In this document: in pieces, positions 18,583 through 26,918 of the stretch
How the letters are laid out: every line of letters starts with the position of its first letter
Numbering within the stretch: position 1 is the first letter of the stretch
Notes under the pieces: model-generated
What the model was told of the DNA's origin: nothing
Seen by the model: only the letters and a program-made list of their open reading frames with translations
Database searches by the model: none
Source of the DNA: Parasedimentitalea huanghaiensis
Lineage (GTDB): Bacteria; Pseudomonadota; Alphaproteobacteria; Rhodobacterales; Rhodobacteraceae
Direction of reading: 5' to 3'
Assembly (NCBI RefSeq): GCF_009753675.1
Contig: NZ_WQLV01000009.1
Span: 1-64,000, forward strand
Length of the DNA: 64,000 nt
Program-made: the position numbers and the translations under genes

Positions 18583-18622
18583 TGAGAGCGGATGCGCGAG
18601 TTGTCCTCAATATCCGCTCTCA
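18583..18622. repeat. 11-bp inverted repeat in intergenic region
   Basis: Arms TGAGAGCGGAT (18583-18593) and ATCCGCTCTCA (18612-18622) are perfectly complementary with an 18-base loop. They lie in the 481-bp gap between the small membrane protein and the COG3904 gene. No T-run follows, so a simple terminator is unlikely; an operator or RNA structure is possible. Confidence 0.5.
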
Positions 18623-18653
18623 CACAACTACCCAAAACGAAACACTCTGTTAG

Positions 18654-18845
18654 AGCGCTCCTTTTGTTGGACTAAAGGACATCGTTAACCTCATTGATAC
18701 CGCTTACGATGGTGTGAATGTCAGGGACGTTCTAGCAGGCGCTGAAAGCAAGGGATTTCAAGCCCCGCTTTACTTATTGCTGGCTTGCCCCCCAAGAAAC
18801 GAATTCACAGCCAGTTTTCTACTTTTTGCTGGACGAAATCGCTAA
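18654..18845 (+). pseudogene. possible ExoD-like gene fragment
   Basis: This stretch is open in one frame and lacks an ATG start. The segment IVNLIDTAYDGVNVRDVLAG continuing to FQAPLYLLLACPP resembles the N-terminal portion of ExoD family membrane proteins (a short helix, then a hydrophobic segment with prolines). It breaks off after about 64 codons. It is best read as a gene remnant in the gap before the COG3904 gene. The similarity is judged by eye only. Confidence 0.25.
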
Positions 18846-18899
18846 GCGAGAGGCATCCTTCTTACCGGAAGTGTCTTGAGCTGCCCGGAAGGATAAATT

Positions 18900-20381
18900 G
18901 TGATGAAACCCGCCATTTCTCTCGCAACTATCGGGCTCCTGATCGGAGCCCCCCTTTGGGCTGGGACAGTTGAAGTTGGACGAGATGGTCTTTGCCAAAC
19001 CCGCTTTTCTGGCCAGATCATCAAAGGTGACGCTGATACCCTCCGCAAGGTATTTGACGAGAATGGCGCCTTAGAAGGCGGTATCCACGGCCAAAAGCTT
19101 TGCCTCGACAGCCCAGGAGGGTCGATAACTGAGGGGCTTCACATCGGACAGTTACTTTATGATCGCGGCATCCCTACGCGATTGGAACCAGAAGCGGAGT
19201 GCCTGTCTTCCTGCGCTATTGCGTTTATGATGGGCAACACATACGGAGACCACGCCCCAGGTGACGGTCATAACGCGGACCGACGAATGCACACTTCTTC
19301 AGTTCTGGGTTTCCATCGCCCCGAATTGGTATCTTCTGTGGCAGACAGAAATGATTCAGCTCTCTTAGGAGAAGCCTTTGACTTAGCTATTGAAGCGTCG
19401 CTGCAATTTATCGTTTTGGCAAATTTTGGATCTTACCGGGAAACGATGATCCCATCGGATCTGATCCAGTCAATGTATGCCCACCGTGGCAATGATTTTT
19501 TCTACATTGATACCATTGGAAAGGCTGGCCGCTGGAACATTGGAATCGATGGGGTGCGCTGGCCGGACGCAATTGACAAACGCGCGGCAATCCATGCCTG
19601 CGACAATCTAGGTGAGTGGCAATCACGGTACTCAGAAGTGCTGATGGACGACCTGGATGCAGATCGCCATGTCGATATTCTAACCCGAAGCGATAACGAA
19701 TTCGTCTTTGCTGTGCTTGGTAACTTTTTGACCGAAAGCAGCGGCAACGAATGCCTTGTGCGAGTTACAGGTGAAGAAGCGCCTGTACTGGAGGTATGTG
19801 GCTCTTTCCCAAGTGATGAACGTTTTGTCGGCAACGGTGACTGCCGCAGTATTGCAGCGGCTGACCCAAATATTGAACGCTGGGCATCGCCCTTGCAAAG
19901 CATCGGCCCCCGTTTTGAAATGAATGTAATCTTTGAGCCATCAACGCCGCTGAGTTCGGTGCAAGTTGCCGCACGAGAGGTGCAAAGGAAAGGTCGTGCG
20001 CTTGCAAAGGTAGCCTCATCGCCGGTCGAATCTTTGCGCCGACGTTGCAGCAATCTCGGGATGTCAGCGCGTGTCAGAGGAGTTAGCTCGTTTACAAACC
20101 TTCGCTCTCAACCAGGTTTGGAAGCAACTGCCATAGGCCAAATAGAACTTGGAGGAATTGTAAAACCGATAACTGGTCAGGTTCACTTGTGGGACACCCA
20201 AGCGGGAGAGCGATGTGAAACCCTGTGTGAATATAGCGCTTTCGGCCTAACTTCACTCATTTCTGAGCAATATGATCTTGACGAAATATCTCAATGCTAT
20301 GATGCGAACCGCTACTGGTATGAAGTGGAAACCGAAAATGGACAGGTCGGTTTCGTAAGTGGTAAATTCCTACAATATTGA
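18900..20381 (+). CDS. COG3904 periplasmic ClpP-like protein
   Basis: 493 residues with a signal peptide (1-21, ending PLWA). The N-terminal half has a ClpP/crotonase-like fold signature: DSPGGS at 70-75 (oxyanion loop) and CLSSCA at 101-106, where a serine takes the place of the ClpP nucleophile. GFHRPEL follows. The C-terminal region (about 400-493) looks like a bacterial SH3 domain with FTNLRSQPG and YEVETENGQVGFVSGKFL. The family is predicted to be periplasmic; its activity is not established. The start is GTG at 18900 or ATG at 18903, both near AAGGA. A paralogue (20686-22164) of the same length and layout points toward it from the other strand, with two small ORFs between. Confidence 0.8.
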   Translation: MMKPAISLATIGLLIGAPLWAGTVEVGRDGLCQTRFSGQIIKGDADTLRKVFDENGALEGGIHGQKLCLDSPGGSITEGLHIGQLLYDRGIPTRLEPEAECLSSCAIAFMMGNTYGDHAPGDGHNADRRMHTSSVLGFHRPELVSSVADRNDSALLGEAFDLAIEASLQFIVLANFGSYRETMIPSDLIQSMYAHRGNDFFYIDTIGKAGRWNIGIDGVRWPDAIDKRAAIHACDNLGEWQSRYSEVLMDDLDADRHVDILTRSDNEFVFAVLGNFLTESSGNECLVRVTGEEAPVLEVCGSFPSDERFVGNGDCRSIAAADPNIERWASPLQSIGPRFEMNVIFEPSTPLSSVQVAAREVQRKGRALAKVASSPVESLRRRCSNLGMSARVRGVSSFTNLRSQPGLEATAIGQIELGGIVKPITGQVHLWDTQAGERCETLCEYSAFGLTSLISEQYDLDEISQCYDANRYWYEVETENGQVGFVSGKFLQY

Positions 20382-20398
20382 CGGACCACGCTTACATT

Positions 20399-20569
20399 TC
20401 AATCAGGTCCAGACTTACCAAGGGTTAGTTTTACCAAGCAATACGTGAAGACACCAAAATTCAACAAGGCCACCCATAGGAACGTATATCTTTCAAAAAA
20501 GTACCAAATACCCAAACAAACAAAACCAATTATCAATAGATATCCATAGTATCGAAGTGCTTGTTTCAT
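20399..20569 (-). CDS. 56-residue small membrane protein
   Basis: An ORF shorter than usual annotation cut-offs, found by reading the gap between the two COG3904 genes. It encodes 56 residues starting MKQALRYYGYLLIIGF, with two hydrophobic segments (about 8-24 and 29-46) and a basic tail. A very strong AAGGAGG lies about 9 bases before the ATG. The ATG overlaps the stop of a 35-residue ORF by ATGA. The COG3904 gene at 20686-22164 lies immediately upstream, so the three are likely one operon. No family is recognised. Confidence 0.6.
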   Translation of the reverse strand: MKQALRYYGYLLIIGFVCLGIWYFFERYTFLWVALLNFGVFTYCLVKLTLGKSGPD

Positions 20570-20673
20570 AGCTCGGCCCCTCCTTTGATGGACTTCCCAA
20601 TAGCTTTAGTGACCCGTTTGTTTGCACCCCAGAAGGGTGCGTTCCAAATGCCGAATAAAGCTTTGGAAATCAT
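20566..20673 (-). CDS. 35-residue ORF coupled to the small membrane protein
   Basis: 35 codons, MISKALFGIWNAPFWGANKR and onward, ending KSIKGGAEL. It begins 12 bp after the stop of the COG3904 gene and its TGA overlaps the next ATG (ATGA). The sequence is amphipathic and basic, with aromatic residues near the N-terminus. The ribosome binding site is weak (GAGA/GGGA). The support is the tight spacing on both sides; translation is not proven. It could also act only as a leader that couples the 56-residue ORF to the operon. Confidence 0.4.
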   Translation of the reverse strand: MISKALFGIWNAPFWGANKRVTKAIGKSIKGGAEL

Positions 20674-20685
20674 ATCCCATTATTC

Positions 20686-22164
20686 TCAATACTCAAGAAA
20701 TCGGGCACTTACGAAACCAGTGTGTCCACGTTGTGTCTGAAGTTTGTACCAAAAGTAGTTATCATCAAAGCATTGGTTCAACGCGAGAAAATCAACCGCC
20801 GTTAATTCCTTATTTTGTGCGCTGATACATAGATCAGTACAGCGTCCGCCTTGGGCTGAATGGTTCGAAGACCGGTAAATTTTATCGTCGGCAGGACGTA
20901 GTTTGGCACCCAATGGAACTTGGGTTACAACTGCGTCGCTGAAACTGGCCCCTCTACGCATGTTGACGAAATTCTGCACATTTGCGACCTGAACAAGTCC
21001 ATTTGGAGCAGTACATTCAGCCCTCAGTCGCGCTACGTCACTGGGTAAAATTTGATTGGCCAAATAGTCCCTCGCCCGGCTTTCAATCTTGCGCGCCTCG
21101 GCGTTTGCCAACTCTAAGGGGGTGGCAGGCGGCAACAATGCCCGTTTATCATAGTTATGCACATACGTTAGCTGGTCCGAAGACCGGTAGGTCAGTTCAT
21201 CAAAACCATTGCCACAAGCCTTACCTGCAATCAGCAGGTTCTCGCGTCCAAGGCTACCACATGCAAATAACGTCGCATCGCCTCCTGAATAGGTTTGTAA
21301 TTGGATCAGGCACTCATGCGACGCATCACTTTGAAAGGCGCCGTAAACCCGAAATACAGCGCCTTCATTTGGGTTCGCAACAATTTCGACATTGGGTTCG
21401 TAATATTGCCCCGCATCAGTTTCATAACGCTTTTGCCAAACACCCAGATTGCTGCATGCGTTGTGGGCCGCGCGTGAATCCATCAACTGTGGTGAGTTAA
21501 AGCCGTCTAGATCAATGTCCCATCGACTGGTCTGACCAGTGGTTTCCACGAAATAGAAGTCCTGCCCCTTATGGGCGAACATGTTTTCGATCAAATCAGG
21601 TAGCACCATTGTCTGAGACCTAGATCCCAGATTAGCCATTCGGATGAATTCCAACGTGGCCTGCAAGGCAATATCAAAGGACTTTTCAACGGCTGCTGCG
21701 TCGTACAAGTTTTCGGCCTTTAGCTTCAATTCTGGTCGGTGAAACCCAAGACGAGAAGTAACGTGCATCCGGCGATTGGAGTTGTGTCCGTCGCCAATCC
21801 CCTCGTAAAAGAAAACGGTACCCATCATAAAGACGATCGAACAGGCTGACATGCAGGATTGATTGGCCTCGATCCGGGTACCAATCCCCTTGTCATACAG
21901 CAATGCTCCGATTCTCAGCGCTTCATCCAGACTTCCGCCTGGGCCCGACACACAAAGAATATGATCACTTGTGCTTTCCACGGCTTCGCCAAAAACATCG
22001 ATCTGGGACGCAAGTTTCTGCACGTCCCCAGTTGTTATTGGTCCCGTCATGCGCAACTGGCAGATCCCTGGTTCACCAGGGCTGAAATCAGCTGCAAAAG
22101 CTGACGTCGAAATAAGGGAAAGAACAGTGAAAGCCAATGAGACTAATAAACGCAACTGAATCAC
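20686..22164 (-). CDS. COG3904 periplasmic ClpP-like protein, paralogue
   Basis: 492 residues with a signal peptide (1-24, ending AFA). It shares the layout of the 18900-20381 protein: SGPGGS at 73-78, CMSACS at 104-109, RRMHV and GFHRPEL, and a C-terminal SH3-like region with FVNMRRGAS and GHTGFVSARFLEY. The two are clearly homologous but divergent over their full length, suggesting an old duplication with inversion. Its predicted nucleophile lies in MSACS. It is followed within 12 bp by two small ORFs on the same strand. The substrate or partner is unknown. Confidence 0.8.
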   Translation of the reverse strand: MIQLRLLVSLAFTVLSLISTSAFAADFSPGEPGICQLRMTGPITTGDVQKLASQIDVFGEAVESTSDHILCVSGPGGSLDEALRIGALLYDKGIGTRIEANQSCMSACSIVFMMGTVFFYEGIGDGHNSNRRMHVTSRLGFHRPELKLKAENLYDAAAVEKSFDIALQATLEFIRMANLGSRSQTMVLPDLIENMFAHKGQDFYFVETTGQTSRWDIDLDGFNSPQLMDSRAAHNACSNLGVWQKRYETDAGQYYEPNVEIVANPNEGAVFRVYGAFQSDASHECLIQLQTYSGGDATLFACGSLGRENLLIAGKACGNGFDELTYRSSDQLTYVHNYDKRALLPPATPLELANAEARKIESRARDYLANQILPSDVARLRAECTAPNGLVQVANVQNFVNMRRGASFSDAVVTQVPLGAKLRPADDKIYRSSNHSAQGGRCTDLCISAQNKELTAVDFLALNQCFDDNYFWYKLQTQRGHTGFVSARFLEY

Positions 22165-22364
22165 CGTGTTGTTGGAATGGTCGCATATGTTGAATAAATG
22201 ATGACGGAAAGATCAAGAGAAAACGAGGAAAGCGATTCTGATATTTCCTCGACAAATCCAATAGCTTTTACGCGACATTCCCCATGTAGAATACCTTCTC
22301 CTGCATCATGTCATCCAACCAGGCAGCTGGTATTCTTCAAATTCATCCGCCCAAAACTTAGACC

Positions 22365-23492
22365 TCAGACCGGACACTTCGGACGGTTTGCTTTCAGTTC
22401 CTTGCGAGTTTTGTCTCGTGCCGCATCTACCATTGCATTCATTTTATGGAACCCTCCGAACGGTCCCTTCCTGCTATCGTCGTCCAGATAAATTTCTTGT
22501 TTTTTGCAGTAACCGATCTCAGATACGGCATTGCGTTTCCAGGCTTCCAAATGGTGACCGTTCTGAAACGCCCCTCCACACACAGCCTTCCCATACTCTG
22601 ACACCGGGTTGTAAGAACTGTCTTTCTTTACAGCTTTCTTGACGGTGTTCTTAGCAGATTTATAGCTTAGCAAGAGGATTGACAGACTCTTCAATGCGCC
22701 TTGAAGCCCGGTTTTGTATTCCCAGACGTTTCGCCTGGCAATTGCAACACGCTGATCATCTATTTTGTGGGCACGCATGACGTCTGCAAGCGCCTTCGAT
22801 GGCGTGCCATCAAGATTGTTCATCAAATTCTTCCGCGCCTGCGCAGCCTCGTCAATCCGAGCATTGAATTCGCTCTCCGCCGCGTTTTACGTATCGACGC
22901 CTGCGTTGAACTTGTGGGTGGCAGATTTAATCTCACCCAACTTGATATCCTTAGCAAGTCCGGCAGATTTTTCCTTCATACTCTTTATTTTATCCGCGAG
23001 CTTCGAAAGCTCGGGCTGGTATTCGGCTTTCACACTGTGTGTTGCGACTTTATTAAGCGCCAAAGTGAAAATATTGATGAGGTTCTTTGAAACAAGAACT
23101 TTTGCGATTTTGGTAATTTCTTCGATTGATTTGATGGTTTCGTCTCGTTCTTTTTTCAACGCCTTGAGTTGGCTCTTAGCTTTTTCAGTGAGCGTATCAA
23201 TATCATGCTTTTTCAATTCATTCTTAGCGATCTCTAAGTCCTCAAGCCGGCCTAGCATCATGCTGTGAGCAGACGAAACTTTCTTGACCATCACCTTCGC
23301 GTTAGCAACCGCAACGTTGAAGTCCTTCAGCAAATTGTTCTGATTGTCGTTGGCTAATCTCGGCGCTCTTTCAACTGCTTTACATTTGCCACCGACGCGT
23401 GCGGACTCAGCCATGACGTCCTTGATATTGGCTTCGCAAACAAAACGGGTGTCGTCGAGTGTGCCGATGAATTGGGCAGTCATTAGCCACAT
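22365..23492 (-). pseudogene. coiled-coil protein gene interrupted by an in-frame TAA
   Basis: Two ORFs (23492-22887 and 22826-22365) are in the same frame, separated by TAA at 22889-22887 and 20 further sense codons (NAAESEFNARIDEAAQARKN). Read through, they give about 375 residues. The first half is rich in lysine and glutamate with long helices and a hydrophobic patch (VLVSKNLINIFTLALNKVA). The second half includes a Cys-containing region near the end (KAVCGGAFQNGHHLEAW). The start has AAGG 7 bases upstream. No family is recognised; style and composition resemble the coiled-coil genes at 37.3-40.6 kb. The stop may be a true nonsense mutation, a sequencing error or a readthrough site. Confidence 0.6.
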
Positions 23493-23517
23493 TGCAGACC
23501 TTCGGCACCAGAGGCCC

Positions 23518-24444
23518 CTATGTCTCGGCTCTGTTAAAAAACAAAGAGCGCTGCTTTTTTTTCATGTAAGTCCAAGCTATAAAACGACTTGTCTTTTGCC
23601 CCTGAGCCATTTCGACGATCTTAAAATCAACGACACCGGCCTTTTTCAAAATTCGTTGGAGTGGCTGGAGGTTATCTTTTTTTGACACAAGCGAGGTAAA
23701 CCACAGGCACTGGTCGGCAAACTCGATACTCTGTTCGATCATGCGGGCGATAAATTTCACTTCGCCACCCGGACACCAAAGTTCAGCGTTTTGGCCACCA
23801 AAGTTGAGCTTTTTCGACCGCCCTTTGCCAAGGTTCGCCCACTTACGTTGGGTGCCTCTATGCGCTTGCTCCATCGACGAATGAAAAGGCGGGTTGCACA
23901 GGGTTACGTGAAAAGCATCGTTGGGTGTGATCACGCCACGAAAAATACTCTCAGGTTCATTTTGTCGCCTAAGAGTGATTTTCAACCCGTTCAATTTGCA
24001 AATTTGCTTTGCAGATTTGAGAGCACCCGCATCGATATCGGAGCCGGTGAAGTGCCAGCCGTATTCGCTTTGCCCCAATAGGGGATAAACTAGGCTCGCA
24101 CCGGTGCCGATGTCCAACGCTTTGATGTGGCGCCCGCGCGGGATTTCTTGAGTATTTCTGTCGGCAAGCAAATCCGCGAGATAGTGGATGTAATCGACAC
24201 GGCCGGGAATTGGTGGGCATAGATAGCCGCTAGGGATATCCCAAAAATCAATATCGTAATGCGTCTTTAGCAATGCCCGATTGAGCATGCGGACAGCCCC
24301 CACATCTTGAAAATCAACCGTCGTCTGACCCGCGGGGTTGCTGATCGTGAAGGGCTCAAGTTCAGGTGTCTGCGTCACTAAACGCGCAAAGTCGTAACTT
24401 TCTGAATGTTGATTGCGGGGATGCAGTTTCGCTTTGGTGGGCAT
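23518..24444 (-). CDS. rlmF: 23S rRNA (adenine(1618)-N(6))-methyltransferase RlmF
   Basis: About 308 residues, the usual RlmF (YbiN) length. It begins with the family's KLHPRNQHSESYDF segment and has a SAM-binding motif (ALDIGTGASLVYPLLG) and the catalytic NPPFHSS of N6-adenine methyltransferases, followed by RKWANLGKG and WCPGGEVKFI. The enzyme methylates A1618 of 23S rRNA. The ATG at 24444 was chosen because AAGG lies 9 bases upstream and it is nearest the conserved start; an ATG at 24459 is possible. It is upstream of the coiled-coil pseudogene on the same strand with a 25-bp gap. No functional link is expected. Confidence 0.92.
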   Translation of the reverse strand: MPTKAKLHPRNQHSESYDFARLVTQTPELEPFTISNPAGQTTVDFQDVGAVRMLNRALLKTHYDIDFWDIPSGYLCPPIPGRVDYIHYLADLLADRNTQEIPRGRHIKALDIGTGASLVYPLLGQSEYGWHFTGSDIDAGALKSAKQICKLNGLKITLRRQNEPESIFRGVITPNDAFHVTLCNPPFHSSMEQAHRGTQRKWANLGKGRSKKLNFGGQNAELWCPGGEVKFIARMIEQSIEFADQCLWFTSLVSKKDNLQPLQRILKKAGVVDFKIVEMAQGQKTSRFIAWTYMKKKQRSLFFNRAET

Positions 24445-24695
24445 GGGGGACGCCTTCATAAAAGTTTGTGGGCGTCATTCGCCAAAGGGTGCGTTGGTTT
24501 TAGGCCCTCAGCCACCAATAGTAAAACCAAGAGCAGCGAAGATCCCCTGCTCTCGCATTGGACAGCTCCTTCTTTTCCTGTACAGCATCCGTCTTTTTGG
24601 CGTCTACTGGCAGCTCCCTGTCTCAAAACCCTTCATACTCGCTGCCCTGAAAAAGTGGAAAGCTGATTGGGTGGGACTTTGCGTAGATCGAAATT

Positions 24696-26234
24696 TTAGT
24701 CGTCGGTAAAACTGATGCGAAAACAGGTCCCGTTGTTCCGAGGGTCTAAGGAAAGGTTTCCGCCAAGTGCCTCAACAGTTGATTTTACGATGTTTAGCCC
24801 CATTCCAGTCCCCCCTTGTTCTCGCCGTGTCGTGAAGAAGGGAGTCATGATTTTTTCCCGATTTCCCTTACTGATACCTGCCCCATCATCGCTGACTGTC
24901 AACCAAACTCCCCTGGTATTCATGCCAGCTTCCAGATCGACTGCACTTGCCTCATGCTGAGCGGCATTTTCCAACAGATGTGTCAGGATGATCCTCAATG
25001 TGTTTTGGTGTACGGGCAGAGTTAGGTTCTCATTTTTCACCCCGATTTCGAGGTTGGGGAAACTGGAACGGAATTCCTTATCTAACCCACCTAGATTACA
25101 GGTCCCAATGTTTGCATTTTGGTCGGCCAAGCTGAATTCGCGCATGCTGGCCAATAGCTCTTCCATGCGGGCCGTATCTTTCTCGATATTATCAAGGAAC
25201 CTTTGCCGCTGCTCTTGCGACATCTCACTTTCGCGCAACAGTTCAGCGGCACCTTTCACCCCGGTCAATGGGGATTTCAATTCATGGGTCACATGAGCCG
25301 TATAAGATTTCAGTGCGTCTTGTTGATCCTGAAGCCGTGCAGTCAGAGACTGAAAACTGTTGCTGAGGTTTTCAATTTCTCGGGTTCCATAGTGGTTGAT
25401 AGGTTCCCATCTTCTGCCTCCGTTCCCAATTGACCGTGTGCGCTGCATCAAGGTGTGTATCGGACGAGTAATGAAACGCCAGAACACCAGACCAATCAAA
25501 GCCGTTGAAATGAAGATGAAAGCGCCCGCTTTGGCCAGGGTGAAACGTTCGCCATAAAGGAAGCGAAAGATGTGACTTGGAGTACGGCTTAAGTAGACGA
25601 CCCCAATAATCTTACCTTTGACGGCTACGGGCATCGCCACAAAGACCCTGACTCTGGTTCCACGGCTGAATGCGTATAGGAAAGGCTCCCGGCCTTCCCG
25701 AATGCGCACACGGGCCACCGAAACGGCTTCCCCCTTGAGCCCCCGAGCCACCTCATCCACTGCGGCCAATGAAAGTCCCACCTCGGCACTACCGCCGATC
25801 ACGTTCCCCTTGGCATCCAGCAATCTGTATCCGGCCAGCGTCTGCGCTTGGGAAGCCTCCGATATCAGTGTGAGTTGCGCGCCAATTTCAACGTAAGCGG
25901 GGCTCGGCAAGTCGACACTTGGCACAGCGTCCGGACGAGGTGGAAGAACACGATCGCTGTTGATAGATATCGACGGAAAAACGGGCGCAACATCCTGTTG
26001 GATTTCTTGGACCGAATTTTCTTCGCCAGTCTGCATCTCATAAAACTGGGCGTAAGTGGCAGACAAGACCGAAGCCTGCGCAAGCAAACTTTCTTCAGTT
26101 TGCTGGACTAACTGGCTGGCATAGAATTTGAAAAGAAACAGCCCGGCAAAGGGCAAACACAACACCAGCCCAAGTACGAGCAACAGAACTGCCCAAAGGC
26201 GAGGACGCCATCCTGAAGTTATCCCGTCTGGCAT
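24696..26234 (-). CDS. two-component sensor histidine kinase, CreC-like
   Basis: About 512 residues. Membrane segments lie at about 13-36 and 234-255, enclosing a 200-residue periplasmic domain, followed by HAMP, HisKA with H317 in THELKSPLTG, and HATPase (DDGAGIS, GTGMGLNIVK). The THELKSPL phospho-site and overall layout match CreC. It overlaps the end of the response regulator gene by 16 bp if the ATG at 26234 is used; this start has GAGG 9 bases upstream and was preferred over one at 26285. It is third in an operon with a DUF4173 protein and the regulator. The signal is unknown. Confidence 0.88.
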   Translation of the reverse strand: MPDGITSGWRPRLWAVLLLVLGLVLCLPFAGLFLFKFYASQLVQQTEESLLAQASVLSATYAQFYEMQTGEENSVQEIQQDVAPVFPSISINSDRVLPPRPDAVPSVDLPSPAYVEIGAQLTLISEASQAQTLAGYRLLDAKGNVIGGSAEVGLSLAAVDEVARGLKGEAVSVARVRIREGREPFLYAFSRGTRVRVFVAMPVAVKGKIIGVVYLSRTPSHIFRFLYGERFTLAKAGAFIFISTALIGLVFWRFITRPIHTLMQRTRSIGNGGRRWEPINHYGTREIENLSNSFQSLTARLQDQQDALKSYTAHVTHELKSPLTGVKGAAELLRESEMSQEQRQRFLDNIEKDTARMEELLASMREFSLADQNANIGTCNLGGLDKEFRSSFPNLEIGVKNENLTLPVHQNTLRIILTHLLENAAQHEASAVDLEAGMNTRGVWLTVSDDGAGISKGNREKIMTPFFTTRREQGGTGMGLNIVKSTVEALGGNLSLDPRNNGTCFRISFTDD

Positions 26235-26911
26235 GTTCCCATCCTCAGTCCTACGCCATGTACGGTGATGATGCTGTTCGGACACCCTGCCTTCGTCAGT
26301 TTGTTTCGGATGTTTCGGATATGACTGTCGATTGTCCGATCTGACACATGGATGTTGTTGCCATACATCGAAACCGTAAGCTGCTGACGGGTCATGACGT
26401 TAACGGGCTTTGCCATCAGGACCTTGAGCAGGGCAAATTCTGAGGCAGTCAACGCAACCTCTTGTGCGGCCACGAGGCACAAATGCCGGTGGGCATCGAT
26501 CTCTAAATCACCGTGGGCAAACGTCTGCTCGATTTCCTTTAGGGGTGGCGCTACCCTTTTCAGAATTGCCTTGATCCGTGCAACCAGTTCTCTTGGCGAA
26601 AACGGCTTGGTAACATAGTCGTCGCCACCAATTTCCAAGCCAATAATCCGGTCGATCTCATCATCCCTAGCGGTCAAAAACAGAATGGGTACATCAGAGT
26701 TTTTCCTGACCGCGCGGCAAACCTCTAACCCATCAATCTCGGGCAGGCCAATATCCAACACGATCAGGTCCGGATTGCTGCCTCTGGCGGCATCCAGCGC
26801 AGCCAAACCATCTTCTGCGTACATCGTCGTAAAGCCGGAACTCTCGACCGCGTAACCGATCACTTCTCGAATGTTTGGGTCGTCGTCGACAATAAGAATT
26901 CGGCCGGACAT
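26219..26911 (-). CDS. OmpR-family response regulator, CreB-like
   Basis: About 230 residues: a receiver domain with D53 (VLDIGLPEID) and acidic residues D10-D11, lysine in VTKPFSPRELVARI, then a winged-helix DNA-binding domain (TASEFALLKVLMAKPVNVMT, DRTIDSHIRNIRNKL). The start was set at the ATG before SGRILIVDDD; the longer frame adds 30 residues that belong to no domain. It lies 7 bp after the DUF4173 gene and overlaps the kinase start. The pair forms a standard two-component system. Target promoters are not identified; the operon may regulate itself. Confidence 0.9.
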   Translation of the reverse strand: MSGRILIVDDDPNIREVIGYAVESSGFTTMYAEDGLAALDAARGSNPDLIVLDIGLPEIDGLEVCRAVRKNSDVPILFLTARDDEIDRIIGLEIGGDDYVTKPFSPRELVARIKAILKRVAPPLKEIEQTFAHGDLEIDAHRHLCLVAAQEVALTASEFALLKVLMAKPVNVMTRQQLTVSMYGNNIHVSDRTIDSHIRNIRNKLTKAGCPNSIITVHGVGLRMGTCQTG

Positions 26912-26918
26912 AATTGTC

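Noticed and set aside
18419-18600. Further promoter or small-RNA signals upstream of 18583
   Set aside because: No convincing -35/-10 or conserved structure beyond the inverted repeat was seen.
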